A stretch of 58,092 bases of DNA from Alphaproteobacteria bacterium (lineage in GTDB: Bacteria > Pseudomonadota > Alphaproteobacteria > Sphingomonadales > Emcibacteraceae): positions 5,032 to 63,123 of the forward strand of contig JAADFR010000004.1 of NCBI GenBank assembly GCA_013152755.1, in the 5' to 3' direction. Shown here piece after piece: positions 17,911-26,773 of the stretch (positions within the stretch are counted from its first letter, which is position 1; each line of letters opens with the position of its first letter). A program made the translations under genes and the position numbers. Under the pieces are notes generated by a model. It saw nothing but the letters and a program-made list of their open reading frames with translations. It was not told where the DNA came from and made no database searches.

Positions 17911-18675
17911 TCACTCTTCCGGATAATCCGCACTCAGAAAATACAGGCCCTCCGGCGGGGCGTTATGGGCGAGGGTGCGGCGGTCGCGGGCGGTCAGGGA
18001 TTTTTGCAATTGGGCAATGGTCCATTTTCCCCGCCCCACATAATAGAGCGATCCAACCATGGAACGCACCTGATGGTGGAGAAAGGAGCGGGCCGAGGCT
18101 TCCACATAGATATTTTTGCCCTCCCGCCAGACATCTAACCGGTCAAGGGTTTTCAGCGGTGATTTGGCCTGACAATCCACACTGCGAAAAGTAGTGAAAT
18201 CGTGATGGCCGACCAGTGTCTGTGCCGCCCTATGCATCAGCTCCGCATCCAGCGGGAATTTCACATGCCATGCCCGGTCCGTCTGAAAGGTCAGGGGCGC
18301 GCGGCGGTTGATGATGTGATAGCGGTAATGGCGTTTTACGGCGGAAAAACGGGCCTCGAAACCCGCCCCGACCCGTTCGGAGCTTAACACCGACACCGGC
18401 TTCCATTTTAAATGATAATTAAGCGCGTCCATGACCTTATAGGCGGGATAGTCCTGGGGCATATCCACATGACAGACCATGCCAAGGGCGTGAACCCCGG
18501 CGTCCGTGCGTCCCGCGCCGTGGAAGATAACAGCTTCGTGACAGAATTTCTCGGCGGCTTCGGTGAGGATGCTCTGGACAGAGGTGCCCATATCCTGCCG
18601 CTGCCAACCCACAAGGCCGGTGCCGAAAAATTCCAGCGTCAGTTTATAGCGGAAGAGGGGGGCATCTTCGGTCAT
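17911..18675 (-). CDS. truA: tRNA pseudouridine(38-40) synthase
   Basis: A 254-aa enzyme that modifies the tRNA anticodon stem-loop. The catalytic aspartate is in GAGRTDAGVHALG (about residues 55-67), and the RSFLHHQVRSMVG motif follows near residue 205. The start overlaps the fmt stop (ATGA). It is the last gene of the def-fmt-truA operon. Confidence 0.97.
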   Translation of the reverse strand: MTEDAPLFRYKLTLEFFGTGLVGWQRQDMGTSVQSILTEAAEKFCHEAVIFHGAGRTDAGVHALGMVCHVDMPQDYPAYKVMDALNYHLKWKPVSVLSSERVGAGFEARFSAVKRHYRYHIINRRAPLTFQTDRAWHVKFPLDAELMHRAAQTLVGHHDFTTFRSVDCQAKSPLKTLDRLDVWREGKNIYVEASARSFLHHQVRSMVGSLYYVGRGKWTIAQLQKSLTARDRRTLAHNAPPEGLYFLSADYPEE

Positions 18676-19589
18676 GAAAAGACCGTTCCCGGCGGCAATT
18701 GCAGCCCCCGGCTTAAATCTTCGGCAGTCATGGGGCCTTTTCCGGCCCGCTGGGCGGTCAGGATATTAAGCGCCCTGCCATCGCCGCAAGCAATGACCAA
18801 TGGGGGGGCTAGGAGCGTTCCCGCAGGGCCGTTGCCCTCTGTTACTTCGGCCTTAAGGAATTTAAGCCGGATGTCCCCGGTCATGCTATAGGCCCCGGGA
18901 AAGGGGCTGAGACCGTGGATATGATTGCGCAGGTCTTCGGCGGGTCTGTGCCAGTCAATATGGGCTTCGGCCTTGTCAATTTTATGGGCATAGGTGATGC
19001 CGCTTTCCGGTTGGGCCACGGGCGTGAGTTCACCTGAGACATAGCCCTCAAGAGCGGGCAGGATTATATCCGCCCCTAGCTGTTTCAACTTGTCATGAAG
19101 GCTGCCTGTGGTGTCACTGTCCAGAATAGGGGTGCGCTGTTCTAAGACCACGGGGCCGGTGTCCAGCCCGGCTTCCATGACCATAATATTAATGCCGCTT
19201 TCTTTGTCCCCGGCCATAATTGCCCGGTGGATGGGCGCCGCCCCGCGCCAGCGCGGCAACAGCGAAGCATGAATATTCAGGCAGCCATATTTTGGGGCCG
19301 CCAATATTTCCTTTGGTAAAATCAGGCCGTATGCCACCACCACGGCGGCATCCAGATTGAGGGCGGCAAATTTCTGTTGTTCTTCATCGGATTTCAGGCT
19401 TGTGGGGCAATGGACCGGAATATCATGGCTCATGGCCAGTTGATGAACGGGCGACGGGCGTTCTTTTTTGCCCCGGCCTGACCGGCTTGGCGGTTGGCTA
19501 TAGACGGCGGCGACCTCATGGTCGCTGTTGATCAGCGCGTGCAATATATCCACGGCGAAATCCGGGGTTCCCATAAAGGCCAGCCGCAT
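18672..19589 (-). CDS. fmt: Methionyl-tRNA formyltransferase
   Basis: Formylates initiator Met-tRNA (305 aa). The N-terminal formyltransferase fold begins MRLAFMGTPDFA, with the formyl-folate loop HASLLPRWRGAAPIHRAI near residue 110 and the SGRGKK loop near 37. The C-terminal OB-like domain is present. It begins 3 nt after the def stop and overlaps truA, so all three are probably cotranscribed. Confidence 0.97.
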   Translation of the reverse strand: MRLAFMGTPDFAVDILHALINSDHEVAAVYSQPPSRSGRGKKERPSPVHQLAMSHDIPVHCPTSLKSDEEQQKFAALNLDAAVVVAYGLILPKEILAAPKYGCLNIHASLLPRWRGAAPIHRAIMAGDKESGINIMVMEAGLDTGPVVLEQRTPILDSDTTGSLHDKLKQLGADIILPALEGYVSGELTPVAQPESGITYAHKIDKAEAHIDWHRPAEDLRNHIHGLSPFPGAYSMTGDIRLKFLKAEVTEGNGPAGTLLAPPLVIACGDGRALNILTAQRAGKGPMTAEDLSRGLQLPPGTVFS

Positions 19590-19592
19590 GAC

Positions 19593-20102
19593 CTATCCTT
19601 CCTTGACCAGTTTTTTGACCTTGCGTACCGCCATATTTTTTTTCAGGGTGGACAGATAATCAATGAAGACAATACCGTTTAAATGGTCCATCTCATGCTG
19701 GATACAGGTGGCGAACAGTCCTGTGGCATGGAGGGCCTGTTCCTTGCCGTCATAGTCCAGATAGGTGAGTTTACATTCTGAAGGCCTGTCAATATCGGCA
19801 TATTGTTCCGGCACACTCAGACAGCCTTCGTTATAGGTGGTCAGCTCGTCCGAGGTCCATGTGATTTGCGGGTTGATATAATATTGCGGGTCCGGGTCCG
19901 CATCTTCTTCGGCCAGATCCATGACCAGAAGGCGCAGGGGCTTTCCCACCTGTATGGCGGCAAGGCCGATGCCCGGCGCGGCATACATGGTTTCCAGCAT
20001 ATCATCCATAAGGGCGCGCAAATCGTCATCCACCACCTCCACCGGGGCAGAGACGGTTTTCAGAATGGGGTCCGGGACGGTTATAATGGGCAATATGGCC
20101 AT
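19593..20102 (-). CDS. def: Peptide deformylase
   Basis: Metallo-enzyme that removes N-formyl groups from nascent proteins (169 aa). All three motifs are intact: GIGLAAIQVG, EGCLSVP and QHEMDHLNG; the last two supply the Cys and two His metal ligands. ATG 20102 has AGGA 4 nt upstream. First gene of def-fmt-truA and divergent from rmuC across 99 bp. Confidence 0.97.
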   Translation of the reverse strand: MAILPIITVPDPILKTVSAPVEVVDDDLRALMDDMLETMYAAPGIGLAAIQVGKPLRLLVMDLAEEDADPDPQYYINPQITWTSDELTTYNEGCLSVPEQYADIDRPSECKLTYLDYDGKEQALHATGLFATCIQHEMDHLNGIVFIDYLSTLKKNMAVRKVKKLVKEG

Positions 20103-20201
20103 ATTTTCCTGATCTATCCTTTGCTGTTTCAGCTAGTAGGTAATATGATACAGGCAAATCGTCAAGTAGGCGGTATAATAATTGTAATTGGAATTTTTAC
20201 C

Positions 20202-21305
20202 ATGGACCAGACTGTTATGATATTTATTGCCGGGGCTTTCCTGCTGGTGATCATTCTGGGTGTTTTCCTGATCAAGGGGCAGGGCAGAAACCGCAACAGT
20301 GAGGCCCAGCAGCATCAGATGATGCAGGCCATGGCGGCCTTGGAAGGGCGGCTCAATCAGATGTCTGCACAATCGGCCAAGGATGCGGCAGAGGTCAACC
20401 GTACCCTGTCCGAACGGCTGGACAAGGTCAGCCAGCGTCTGGGCGACAGTCTGGAAAAGACCACCAAAAACACCACCGACAGTCTGGGCGAGCTCAAAAC
20501 CCGGCTCGCGGTCATTGATCAGGCCCAGAAGAATATCACTGACCTGAGCGGGCAGATGGTTAAATTGCAGGACATTCTGTCCAATAAGCAGGCGCGCGGG
20601 ACATTTGGCGAAACTCAGATGAATGACCTGGTCAGCCAGATTTTGCCGCCCAGTGCCTATGATTTTCAGGTAACAATGAGTAATGGTAAACGGGCCGATT
20701 GCCTGATCAAACTGCCCAACCCGCCGGGGGCCATTGTGGTCGATGCCAAATTCCCGCTTGAGGGCTATCATATGTTGCGCCGGGCAGAGGGTGAAGCTCA
20801 GAAGAAAGCCGCCATCAGCCGTTTCAAGGCCGATATGCTCAAACATGTGAAGGATATTTCAGAGAAATATATCATCAACGGCGAGACCGCTGAATCGGCA
20901 CTGATGTTCCTGCCCAGTGAAGCGGTCTATGCGGAACTGCATACTAATTTCACCGATGTGGTGGAAAAATCTTTTCGGGCCAAAGTGTGGATTGTCAGCC
21001 CGACGACCCTGATGGCGACCCTGAATACGGTGCGCGCGGTCTTAAAAGATGCCCGTATGCGCGAACAGGCCGGGGTGATTCAGAAAGAGGTTGTCACATT
21101 GATAGAGGATGTGGCGCGCCTTGATGACCGGGTGGGCAAATTGCGCACCCATTTCCATCTGGCGGAAAAAGACATTGGCATGATCGAAACCTCAACCCGG
21201 AAAATCACCAGCCGGGGGGAGAGGATAGAAGGCCTGCAGATGGAAGAAAGCGAAAGTCCCGAGGCGGTTCTGGAACCGGCCAAGGGACCCACGCATCTGG
21301 AATAA
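20202..21305 (+). CDS. rmuC: DNA recombination protein RmuC family
   Basis: A 367-aa protein with an N-terminal membrane anchor (about 6-24), a coiled-coil region (about 35-120), and a C-terminal nuclease-like RmuC domain with GTFGETQMNDLV and VVDAKFPLEGY. The family is linked to limiting inversions at short repeats. ATG 20202 with GGA about 10 nt upstream gives the usual anchored N-terminus; longer in-frame extensions run antisense to def and are rejected. It converges on the chemotaxis gene with a 4-bp gap. Confidence 0.92.
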   Translation: MDQTVMIFIAGAFLLVIILGVFLIKGQGRNRNSEAQQHQMMQAMAALEGRLNQMSAQSAKDAAEVNRTLSERLDKVSQRLGDSLEKTTKNTTDSLGELKTRLAVIDQAQKNITDLSGQMVKLQDILSNKQARGTFGETQMNDLVSQILPPSAYDFQVTMSNGKRADCLIKLPNPPGAIVVDAKFPLEGYHMLRRAEGEAQKKAAISRFKADMLKHVKDISEKYIINGETAESALMFLPSEAVYAELHTNFTDVVEKSFRAKVWIVSPTTLMATLNTVRAVLKDARMREQAGVIQKEVVTLIEDVARLDDRVGKLRTHFHLAEKDIGMIETSTRKITSRGERIEGLQMEESESPEAVLEPAKGPTHLE

Positions 21306-21309
21306 TGCC

Positions 21310-22623
21310 TTACGCTATTCTGGCAACAAAATCGTTCAGATCTTGTTGGAGAGACGCACTTTTTTCTGCCATGATATTTACGGTGTTTAGCATCTCTGCG
21401 GCGGCCTGCCCGGTTTCATCGGCACCATTGTTGACCTCTCCAATGCGCTGGTTGGCTTCTTCCGTACTGGTGGCGGCCATCTGGGCACTGTGGCTGATTT
21501 CATTGGTGGCGGCGGACTGTTCGCTCATGGAATTATTGATGCCTTGTGAGATTTCCTTGACCTGATCAACCTTCTCACCGATATGGGACACGGTCTCAAT
21601 AGCGGCCTGGGTCACGCTCTGAATTTTCTGTAGCTGGCTGTTGATCTGGTCTGTGGCTTCGGCGGTTTTCTGGGCCAGGCTTTTCACCTCGCTGGCGACC
21701 ACGGCAAAACCTTTACCGGCTTCACCCGCGCGGGCGGCTTCAATGGTGGCATTTAGAGCCAGAAGGTTGGTTTGCCCGGAAATTTCGGTGATTATATTCA
21801 AAATACTGGTAATCCGTTCCACTTCTGTGGATAAATCGGAAATAGCTTTGCTGGTGTCCCCCACATCAGATACGGTTTCCTCAATCAGACCGCCGGAGCG
21901 TTCCACCTGGGCCGAAATTTCGCTGATTGAGCTGCTTAATTCTTCGGCGGCACTGGCCACGGTTTGAACGCTGGATTGGGTCTCATTGGCGGAGCTGACC
22001 GCATGATCACAATATCCCTTGGTATGGCTGGCCGTATCGGCCATGGCGGTGGCTTTGGGGGCCAGATCGCTGGATGAGCTGATCATATCCTCAACATTGG
22101 TGATAAATTTCTTTGTCATATCTTTGACAATGCGGTCTTTCCCCTGAATTTGGATGACAACATCATTGATGGCTCTGCTGTGACGCAGGAATTCGCCGCC
22201 CATGCCCTCGGGCAGAATCCGGCGGTAATATTCACCGTTCCGCACCGCAAGGATCGTTTCACCTGCCTCTGACATGAAACATTGAACCACGTTAAGAAAA
22301 TTATTTATTCCGGTGGCTATTTTTCCAAATTCTGTTTCGCGGTCATGGTCCGTGATTCTTGCCTCCAGATCACCCTTCCTTACCCTGTCCAGAACGTTCA
22401 TAAGGGACGATAGGCCCTCAGGTGATTTATCCTCTTCCGCTTTGCTTTGACTGATAGCATGGATGCTATCGACCAGTTGTTGCAATTCAGGATTTGCGGA
22501 AAATTCTTTAAGGGAATTTGCGTCACTGCCCGTAGCAACTTGTTGACAAATGCGGGTCAATTGCGTGATGTCATTAGAGGTGATTTTACTTTTGGATGCT
22601 GGTTTCTTTGAAAAAATACTCAT
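21310..22623 (-). CDS. Soluble methyl-accepting chemotaxis protein
   Basis: A 437-aa chemotaxis transducer without membrane segments. Residues up to about 160 form a HAMP-like/helical region. The rest is the MCP signalling coiled coil, whose conserved hairpin tip reads [21 protein letters not shown] near residues 280-300. No C-terminal CheR-binding pentapeptide is seen. It follows the PAS gene by 32 bp on the same strand. Together they resemble a split aerotaxis receptor: PAS sensor and cytoplasmic signalling output as separate proteins (inference). Confidence 0.93.
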   Translation of the reverse strand: MSIFSKKPASKSKITSNDITQLTRICQQVATGSDANSLKEFSANPELQQLVDSIHAISQSKAEEDKSPEGLSSLMNVLDRVRKGDLEARITDHDRETEFGKIATGINNFLNVVQCFMSEAGETILAVRNGEYYRRILPEGMGGEFLRHSRAINDVVIQIQGKDRIVKDMTKKFITNVEDMISSSSDLAPKATAMADTASHTKGYCDHAVSSANETQSSVQTVASAAEELSSSISEISAQVERSGGLIEETVSDVGDTSKAISDLSTEVERITSILNIITEISGQTNLLALNATIEAARAGEAGKGFAVVASEVKSLAQKTAEATDQINSQLQKIQSVTQAAIETVSHIGEKVDQVKEISQGINNSMSEQSAATNEISHSAQMAATSTEEANQRIGEVNNGADETGQAAAEMLNTVNIMAEKSASLQQDLNDFVARIA

Positions 22624-22655
22624 CAGTATCTGCCTTATTTTTTTATACTTATTAT

Positions 22656-23192
22656 TTATGCTGCTTTGCTCAAAGAGAAGATATATTCCGCATAGGAAAT
22701 ATCCTGTTGTTTCAGCACATTGTTGAAACTATCGAGGGCTGCTTGCATGCCTTGTTTTACATTGGCATGACTTTTTTCGATTTCCCGCAATTCTGCATAA
22801 TAGCTCGTCATCTGCTGGACGATTTTTTTATCAGGGTAGCGGCGGCTGGAATGGTATCCCACATGATTGCCCATCAAATCATAAGTTGGGACAACATGGG
22901 CCAATACCCAGTAATGATCGCCGGAGCGGTGCATATTTACGACGTAAGCGAAAATTTCCTTTTTCTGCTGAAGCGTATCCCAGAAAAGCTTGAAAATACA
23001 GTGGGGCATATCGGGGTGCCGGATCATGTTATGGGGCTGACCCAATATTTCATCCCGGCTGTAGCCGCTCATGGTTTCAAACAAAACATTGGTATAGGTG
23101 ATGATCCCTTTAAGGTCGGTTTTGCTGACGATTAATTTATCTTCGGGGAAGAAAATTTCAGTACCGGTAGGGGTTATTTTCTCTCTGGGCAT
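22656..23192 (-). CDS. PAS-domain sensor protein, Aer-like
   Basis: A 178-aa soluble protein. The PAS domain (about 15-125) resembles the FAD-binding domain of the aerotaxis receptor Aer: [34 protein letters not shown] and [10 protein letters not shown] are typical. The C-terminal 50 residues are helical. It lacks the HAMP and signalling domains of full-length Aer, which the downstream MCP gene could supply. ATG 23192 with AAGAG upstream is preferred over GTG 23198. Cofactor (FAD or heme) is not determined. Confidence 0.88.
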   Translation of the reverse strand: MPREKITPTGTEIFFPEDKLIVSKTDLKGIITYTNVLFETMSGYSRDEILGQPHNMIRHPDMPHCIFKLFWDTLQQKKEIFAYVVNMHRSGDHYWVLAHVVPTYDLMGNHVGYHSSRRYPDKKIVQQMTSYYAELREIEKSHANVKQGMQAALDSFNNVLKQQDISYAEYIFSLSKAA

Positions 23193-23288
23193 ATACACAC
23201 TCTTTTACTTTTATTGGAATAACTTTAAACTACAATGTTATGGGTAGCCGATATTATTTAAAATTCTATTAAAACGCCTAAAAAAGCA

Positions 23289-23657
23289 TCAGATCAGCTG
23301 ATTAATATTATCTTCCCAGTTCTGTCCGTCGAAATCTTCTATGATGATTTTGGTGAATCTTTTCCGGTTCAGACAATTGATATTGACACTGTAACCATTC
23401 GGATGAGAGCGCGGCACATAAAAGGATTTCACGCCGCAGGTTTTGCAGAATAGATGCCGGGCCGTATGGCTGTTAAAGCTGTATAGGGTCAGATTGTCCT
23501 TGCCTTGAAGCAGGGTAAACTCCCCGGCCTTGACGATCAGATGCAGGAACCCGGTCTGGCTACAAATGGAACAGTTACATTTGCTGACCGTGATCTCTGG
23601 CGGGGCCTCAACCGTAAATTTTACCGCGCCGCAATGGCAGGAACCATGGTGGATCAT
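23289..23657 (-). CDS. GFA-family zinc protein (Gfa/CENP-V fold)
   Basis: A 122-aa protein of the glutathione-dependent formaldehyde-activating enzyme fold. Zinc ligands appear as SCHCGAV near the N-terminus, CNCSICSQTG near 28-36, and FCKTCGVKSFY near 70-80. Most family members have no proven substrate, so the formaldehyde link is not claimed. It stands alone between the PAS gene and recR. Confidence 0.88.
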   Translation of the reverse strand: MIHHGSCHCGAVKFTVEAPPEITVSKCNCSICSQTGFLHLIVKAGEFTLLQGKDNLTLYSFNSHTARHLFCKTCGVKSFYVPRSHPNGYSVNINCLNRKRFTKIIIEDFDGQNWEDNINQLI

Positions 23658-23702
23658 GTTGTTTATCTCTTTTTATTTAGGGGATAACGCCCTCGTGCTT
23701 TC

Positions 23703-23735
23703 CCTATTTTCCGCTTTAGTAAACTAAAGCTAGGG
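23703..23735. repeat. Nested inverted repeat in GFA-recR gap
   Basis: GCTTTAGT-AA-ACTAAAGC (23713-23730) is a perfect 8-bp stem. It is enclosed by CCCTA (23703-23707) and TAGGG (23731-23735), giving a second outer stem. There is no T-tract on either side. The function is unknown; an intergenic repeat or a small structured RNA are options. Confidence 0.35.
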
Positions 23736-23802
23736 CGACCTCCCCCTCCTCGTATTAACGCGGGCGGCCTTTGGCCTTGCTTCGCTAGGCTCATAAATAT
23801 CT

Positions 23803-24411
23803 CTAAAAAGGCCGCCGGGATTTGAGGGCGGCAGTCAGGGTGCCATCGTCCAGATAATCCAGCTCGCCGCCCACTGGAACCCCATGGGCAAGGCGGGTGA
23901 CCGTGACCGCGCACTGTTTCAGCCGGTCAGTGATATAATGGGCCGTGGTCTGGCCGTCAACGGTGGCATTGGTGGCAATAATAATCTCCGTAACCTGCTC
24001 CTCCTCCGCCCGTTCAATCAGGCCGAAGATATTCAGGTCATCGGGTCCAACCCCGTCTAATGCCGACAGGGTGCCGCCGATCACATGGTACAAGCCGCGA
24101 AAAGCCCCGGCGCGCTCCAAAGCCCACAGGTCGGCCACATCCTCCACCACACAAATGCTGGTCCGGTCCCGCCGGTCACCGTCGCAGATATGACAGGGGT
24201 CGCTGGTGTCCAGATTGCCGCAGGTGGAGCAGGGATTCACATGTTCCGCCGCCGCCGCCAAAGCCGTGGCCAGAGGCCGCATGAGCGAATCCTTGCGCTT
24301 GATCAGTTGCAGGGCCGCCCGCCGGGCCGAGCGCGGGCCCAGTCCCGGCAGTTTGGAGAGCAGTTGGATCAACTGATCCAGTTCAGAACCATAGGAGGCC
24401 TTGCGATACAT
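23803..24411 (-). CDS. recR: Recombination mediator protein RecR
   Basis: RecFOR-pathway protein for gap repair (202 aa). It has the N-terminal helix-hairpin-helix ([17 protein letters not shown]), the four-cysteine zinc finger ([13 protein letters not shown] and a following CxxC-type pair) and the Toprim domain ([14 protein letters not shown]). It is the last gene of the dnaX-ybaB-recR cluster. The final codons include a hairpin with a T-tract (23805-23832), so the terminator overlaps the coding end. Confidence 0.97.
   Translation of the reverse strand: MYRKASYGSELDQLIQLLSKLPGLGPRSARRAALQLIKRKDSLMRPLATALAAAAEHVNPCSTCGNLDTSDPCHICDGDRRDRTSICVVEDVADLWALERAGAFRGLYHVIGGTLSALDGVGPDDLNIFGLIERAEEEQVTEIIIATNATVDGQTTAHYITDRLKQCAVTVTRLAHGVPVGGELDYLDDGTLTAALKSRRPF
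23805..23832 (-). terminator. Intrinsic terminator embedded in the 3' end of recR
   Basis: Read on the minus strand, GCCGCC (23832-23827) and GGCGGC (23816-23811) pair around a 10-nt loop, followed by C and TTTTT (23809-23805). The stem lies inside the last codons of recR and the T-run touches the stop codon. Confidence 0.55.
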
Positions 24412-24434
24412 TTTGTGTTCCTTGTACCTTGGCC

Positions 24435-24758
24435 TTAAAACGGCAGGTTTAACCCGTCCGGTAATTGCATCCCGCCGGTGATCTTGGCCATTTCGCTTTG
24501 GGTATGTTCTTCGACCTTGCGCTTGGCTTCATTAAAGGCGGCAACGATTAGGTCTTCGGCCATCTCCGCGTCATCGCTGTTAAAGATGCTCGGGTCAATT
24601 TTAAGGCTTTTCATATTGCCCTTGCCATTCAGGGTGACGCTTACCAAGCCGCCGCCGGACTGGCCACTGCATTCCGCCTGTTCCAGCGCGGCCTGCATTT
24701 CGGCCATCTTGCCTTGCATTTCCTGAGCTTGTTTCATCATTTTACCAAGGTTTTTCAT
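24435..24758 (-). CDS. ybaB: YbaB/EbfC family nucleoid-associated protein
   Basis: A 107-aa DNA-binding protein. The start [22 protein letters not shown] and the segment [17 protein letters not shown] are family hallmarks. It sits between dnaX and recR as in most bacteria, 28 bp after the dnaX stop, and is probably cotranscribed with both. Confidence 0.96.
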   Translation of the reverse strand: MKNLGKMMKQAQEMQGKMAEMQAALEQAECSGQSGGGLVSVTLNGKGNMKSLKIDPSIFNSDDAEMAEDLIVAAFNEAKRKVEEHTQSEMAKITGGMQLPDGLNLPF

Positions 24759-24786
24759 AAAGTCTCCGTGGGGGTTTCATCGGGGG

Positions 24787-26580
24787 TTAATCAAGGCCGA
24801 ATTCGTCTTCGCCAATCAGGAAATGGTCATTGATAAAATCCGCTGACCCGTCATCCATGAGGGAAAATTCATCGGCTTTTTTCTGAATATCGGAAACCTT
24901 GGCACCGGGGAAGCGGGTTAATACGGCTTTGATCAGCGGGTTTTCCATGAGTTTCTGCCGTAATTCCCGCTCGGTCTCCTGCCCCTGTTCAAACAGGGTG
25001 TCCTCGCCCTGTTCCGTGGTCAGCGATATGATCCAGCTTTGACCCGTCCATTCTTTCAGCAGGCTGATCATGCGCCCGGTCAAATTGTTTGGCGCCTGTT
25101 CTTTCAGGCGAATATCCAGCCGTCCTTCGGCAAAGCTTTCCAGATGGGCATTGTCGGTGAGCTGAAAGGCGATTGAGGCCTCATTATGGCGTTCAAACAG
25201 GGCAACCAGTTCGGCAAAACTCTTTGGGGATGGCTCAAGGACTTGGCCTTCGGCGGGCAGGGGGTCTTGCGCTAATATTCTGGTCTGTCCCTGTCCCCGG
25301 ATGACTTGAAAGGCCGTTGGGCCGCCGGTGGAGCCTTTATCGCCGGTATTTTGCGGCGCTGGTATATTGGTGCCGCCTGTGGTTGTCCCGCCGCCCTGAG
25401 AGGGCGAATTTTGAATTTTCCGGATCATCTCGCCGGGGGTGGGCAGTTTGGCGGCATAGGTCATACGCACCAGAACCATCTCGGCAGCGGCCAGCGGGGC
25501 GGGGGCGAATTTCACTTCTTCCAGCCCTTTCAGTAGCATTTGCCATGTGCGGGTCAGGACGGGCATGGTCAGGGCAGCGGCCATCTCCAGCCCTTCCTTG
25601 CGTTCGGCCTCGGAGGTAACAACATCCTCGCCCGCGTCCGGCACCACTTTCAGGCGGGTCAGCCAATGGGTCAGCTCCAGCATATCGCTCAACACCACCT
25701 CCGGGTCAGCGCCGAAATCATATTGGTGGCGCAATTGTTTCAGCGCCGTTGCCGTATCACCCTTGAGGGTGACTTTATAGAGGTCCAGCACCTGTCCCCG
25801 GTCGGCAAGGCCCAGCATATCACGGACCTGCTGTTCAGTGACTTTTCCGGCACCATGGGCAAAGGCCTGATCCAGAAGGCTGAGACCATCGCGCACGGAC
25901 CCTTCGGCGGCGCGAGAGATCATGGCCAGCGCCTTGTCCTCTATGGTACAATTTTCCTGTTCGGCGATATTGCTAAAATGTGCGGTAAGCTGTTCTATGG
26001 AAATCCGCCGCAGGTCGAACCGCTGACAGCGGCTGAGGACCGTGACCGGGACTTTGCGGATTTCGGTGGTGGCAAAGATGAACTTCACATGTTCCGGCGG
26101 TTCTTCCAGTGTTTTAAGCAGGGCGTTAAAGGCATTACGCGACAGCATATGCACTTCGTCAATGATATAAATCTTGAAACGGGCGGAAACGGAGGCATAG
26201 CGCACGCCTTCGATAATTTCGCGAATGTCATCAACGCCGGTGCGGCTGGCGGCATCCATCTCCATCACATCCACATGGCGGGATTCGGCAATGGCGCGGC
26301 AATTGTCACAAGCGCCGCAGGGGGATATGGTTGGTCCGCCTGTGCCGTCCGGCCCAACACAATTCAGGGCCTTGGCAATGATGCGGGCGGTGGTGGTCTT
26401 GCCAACCCCGCGCACCCCGGTAAGGATAAAGGCGTGGGCCAGCCGTCCGGTTTCAATGGCATTGGACAGGGTGCGGACCATGGCGTCCTGACCGATCAAT
26501 TCATCAAAATTAACCGGCCGGTATTTCCGGGCCAATACGCGGTAATTCTCATCGTTTTTATTGGGGTCGTTATCTGACAT
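24787..26580 (-). CDS. dnaX: DNA polymerase III subunit gamma/tau
   Basis: Clamp-loader ATPase of the replisome (597 aa). Motifs are Walker A GVRGVGKTT (about residue 58), the zinc module with four cysteines near 74-95, Walker B DEVH, and the sensor SRCQRFDLR. A Gly/Thr/Pro-rich linker lies near residues 400-420 and the tau C-terminal domain follows. An AAAAAAG run occurs only about 20 codons before the stop, so a programmed gamma-producing frameshift as in E. coli is not supported. First gene of the recR cluster. Confidence 0.96.
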   Translation of the reverse strand: MSDNDPNKNDENYRVLARKYRPVNFDELIGQDAMVRTLSNAIETGRLAHAFILTGVRGVGKTTTARIIAKALNCVGPDGTGGPTISPCGACDNCRAIAESRHVDVMEMDAASRTGVDDIREIIEGVRYASVSARFKIYIIDEVHMLSRNAFNALLKTLEEPPEHVKFIFATTEIRKVPVTVLSRCQRFDLRRISIEQLTAHFSNIAEQENCTIEDKALAMISRAAEGSVRDGLSLLDQAFAHGAGKVTEQQVRDMLGLADRGQVLDLYKVTLKGDTATALKQLRHQYDFGADPEVVLSDMLELTHWLTRLKVVPDAGEDVVTSEAERKEGLEMAAALTMPVLTRTWQMLLKGLEEVKFAPAPLAAAEMVLVRMTYAAKLPTPGEMIRKIQNSPSQGGGTTTGGTNIPAPQNTGDKGSTGGPTAFQVIRGQGQTRILAQDPLPAEGQVLEPSPKSFAELVALFERHNEASIAFQLTDNAHLESFAEGRLDIRLKEQAPNNLTGRMISLLKEWTGQSWIISLTTEQGEDTLFEQGQETERELRQKLMENPLIKAVLTRFPGAKVSDIQKKADEFSLMDDGSADFINDHFLIGEDEFGLD

Positions 26581-26687
26581 TCAGCATGAATCCACAGGCA
26601 AAAGGTTATTTTTGTCTACTATAGAACCCCCATAAAAATTTTGCCAGTGGTGCGTGTCATTTATTTAAAATATTGAATTTTCCGGGT

Positions 26688-26701
26688 TAAGAATATTCTT
26701 A
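26688..26701. promoter_or_regulatory. Perfect 14-bp palindrome upstream of the efflux operon
   Basis: TAAGAATATTCTTA lies in the 193-bp gap between dnaX and the divergent efflux operon, 72 bp before the first ATG. A second short dyad, AGGGAT-C-ATCCCT, lies at 26728-26740. Either could be an operator for a repressor of the pump; none is encoded beside it. Confidence 0.35.
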
Positions 26702-26773
26702 TAAGTCTTGATTATTCTTTCATTTACAGGGATCATCCCTATAGTTAGAGTGTGCGCCTAAAAAAGCTAGAGT

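Noticed and set aside
19803-20201. N-terminal extension of rmuC
   Set aside because: It runs antisense to def and removes the terminal membrane anchor.
23663-23914. 83-aa reading frame over the recR 3' end
   Set aside because: It lies mostly in another frame of recR and a structured gap, without a ribosome site.
24870-24890. AAAAAAG slippery run in dnaX
   Set aside because: It lies about 20 codons before the stop, so a frameshift there would not create a gamma subunit.
26581-26773. 4.5S SRP RNA gene upstream of dnaX
   Set aside because: The conserved SRP RNA hairpin sequence is absent.
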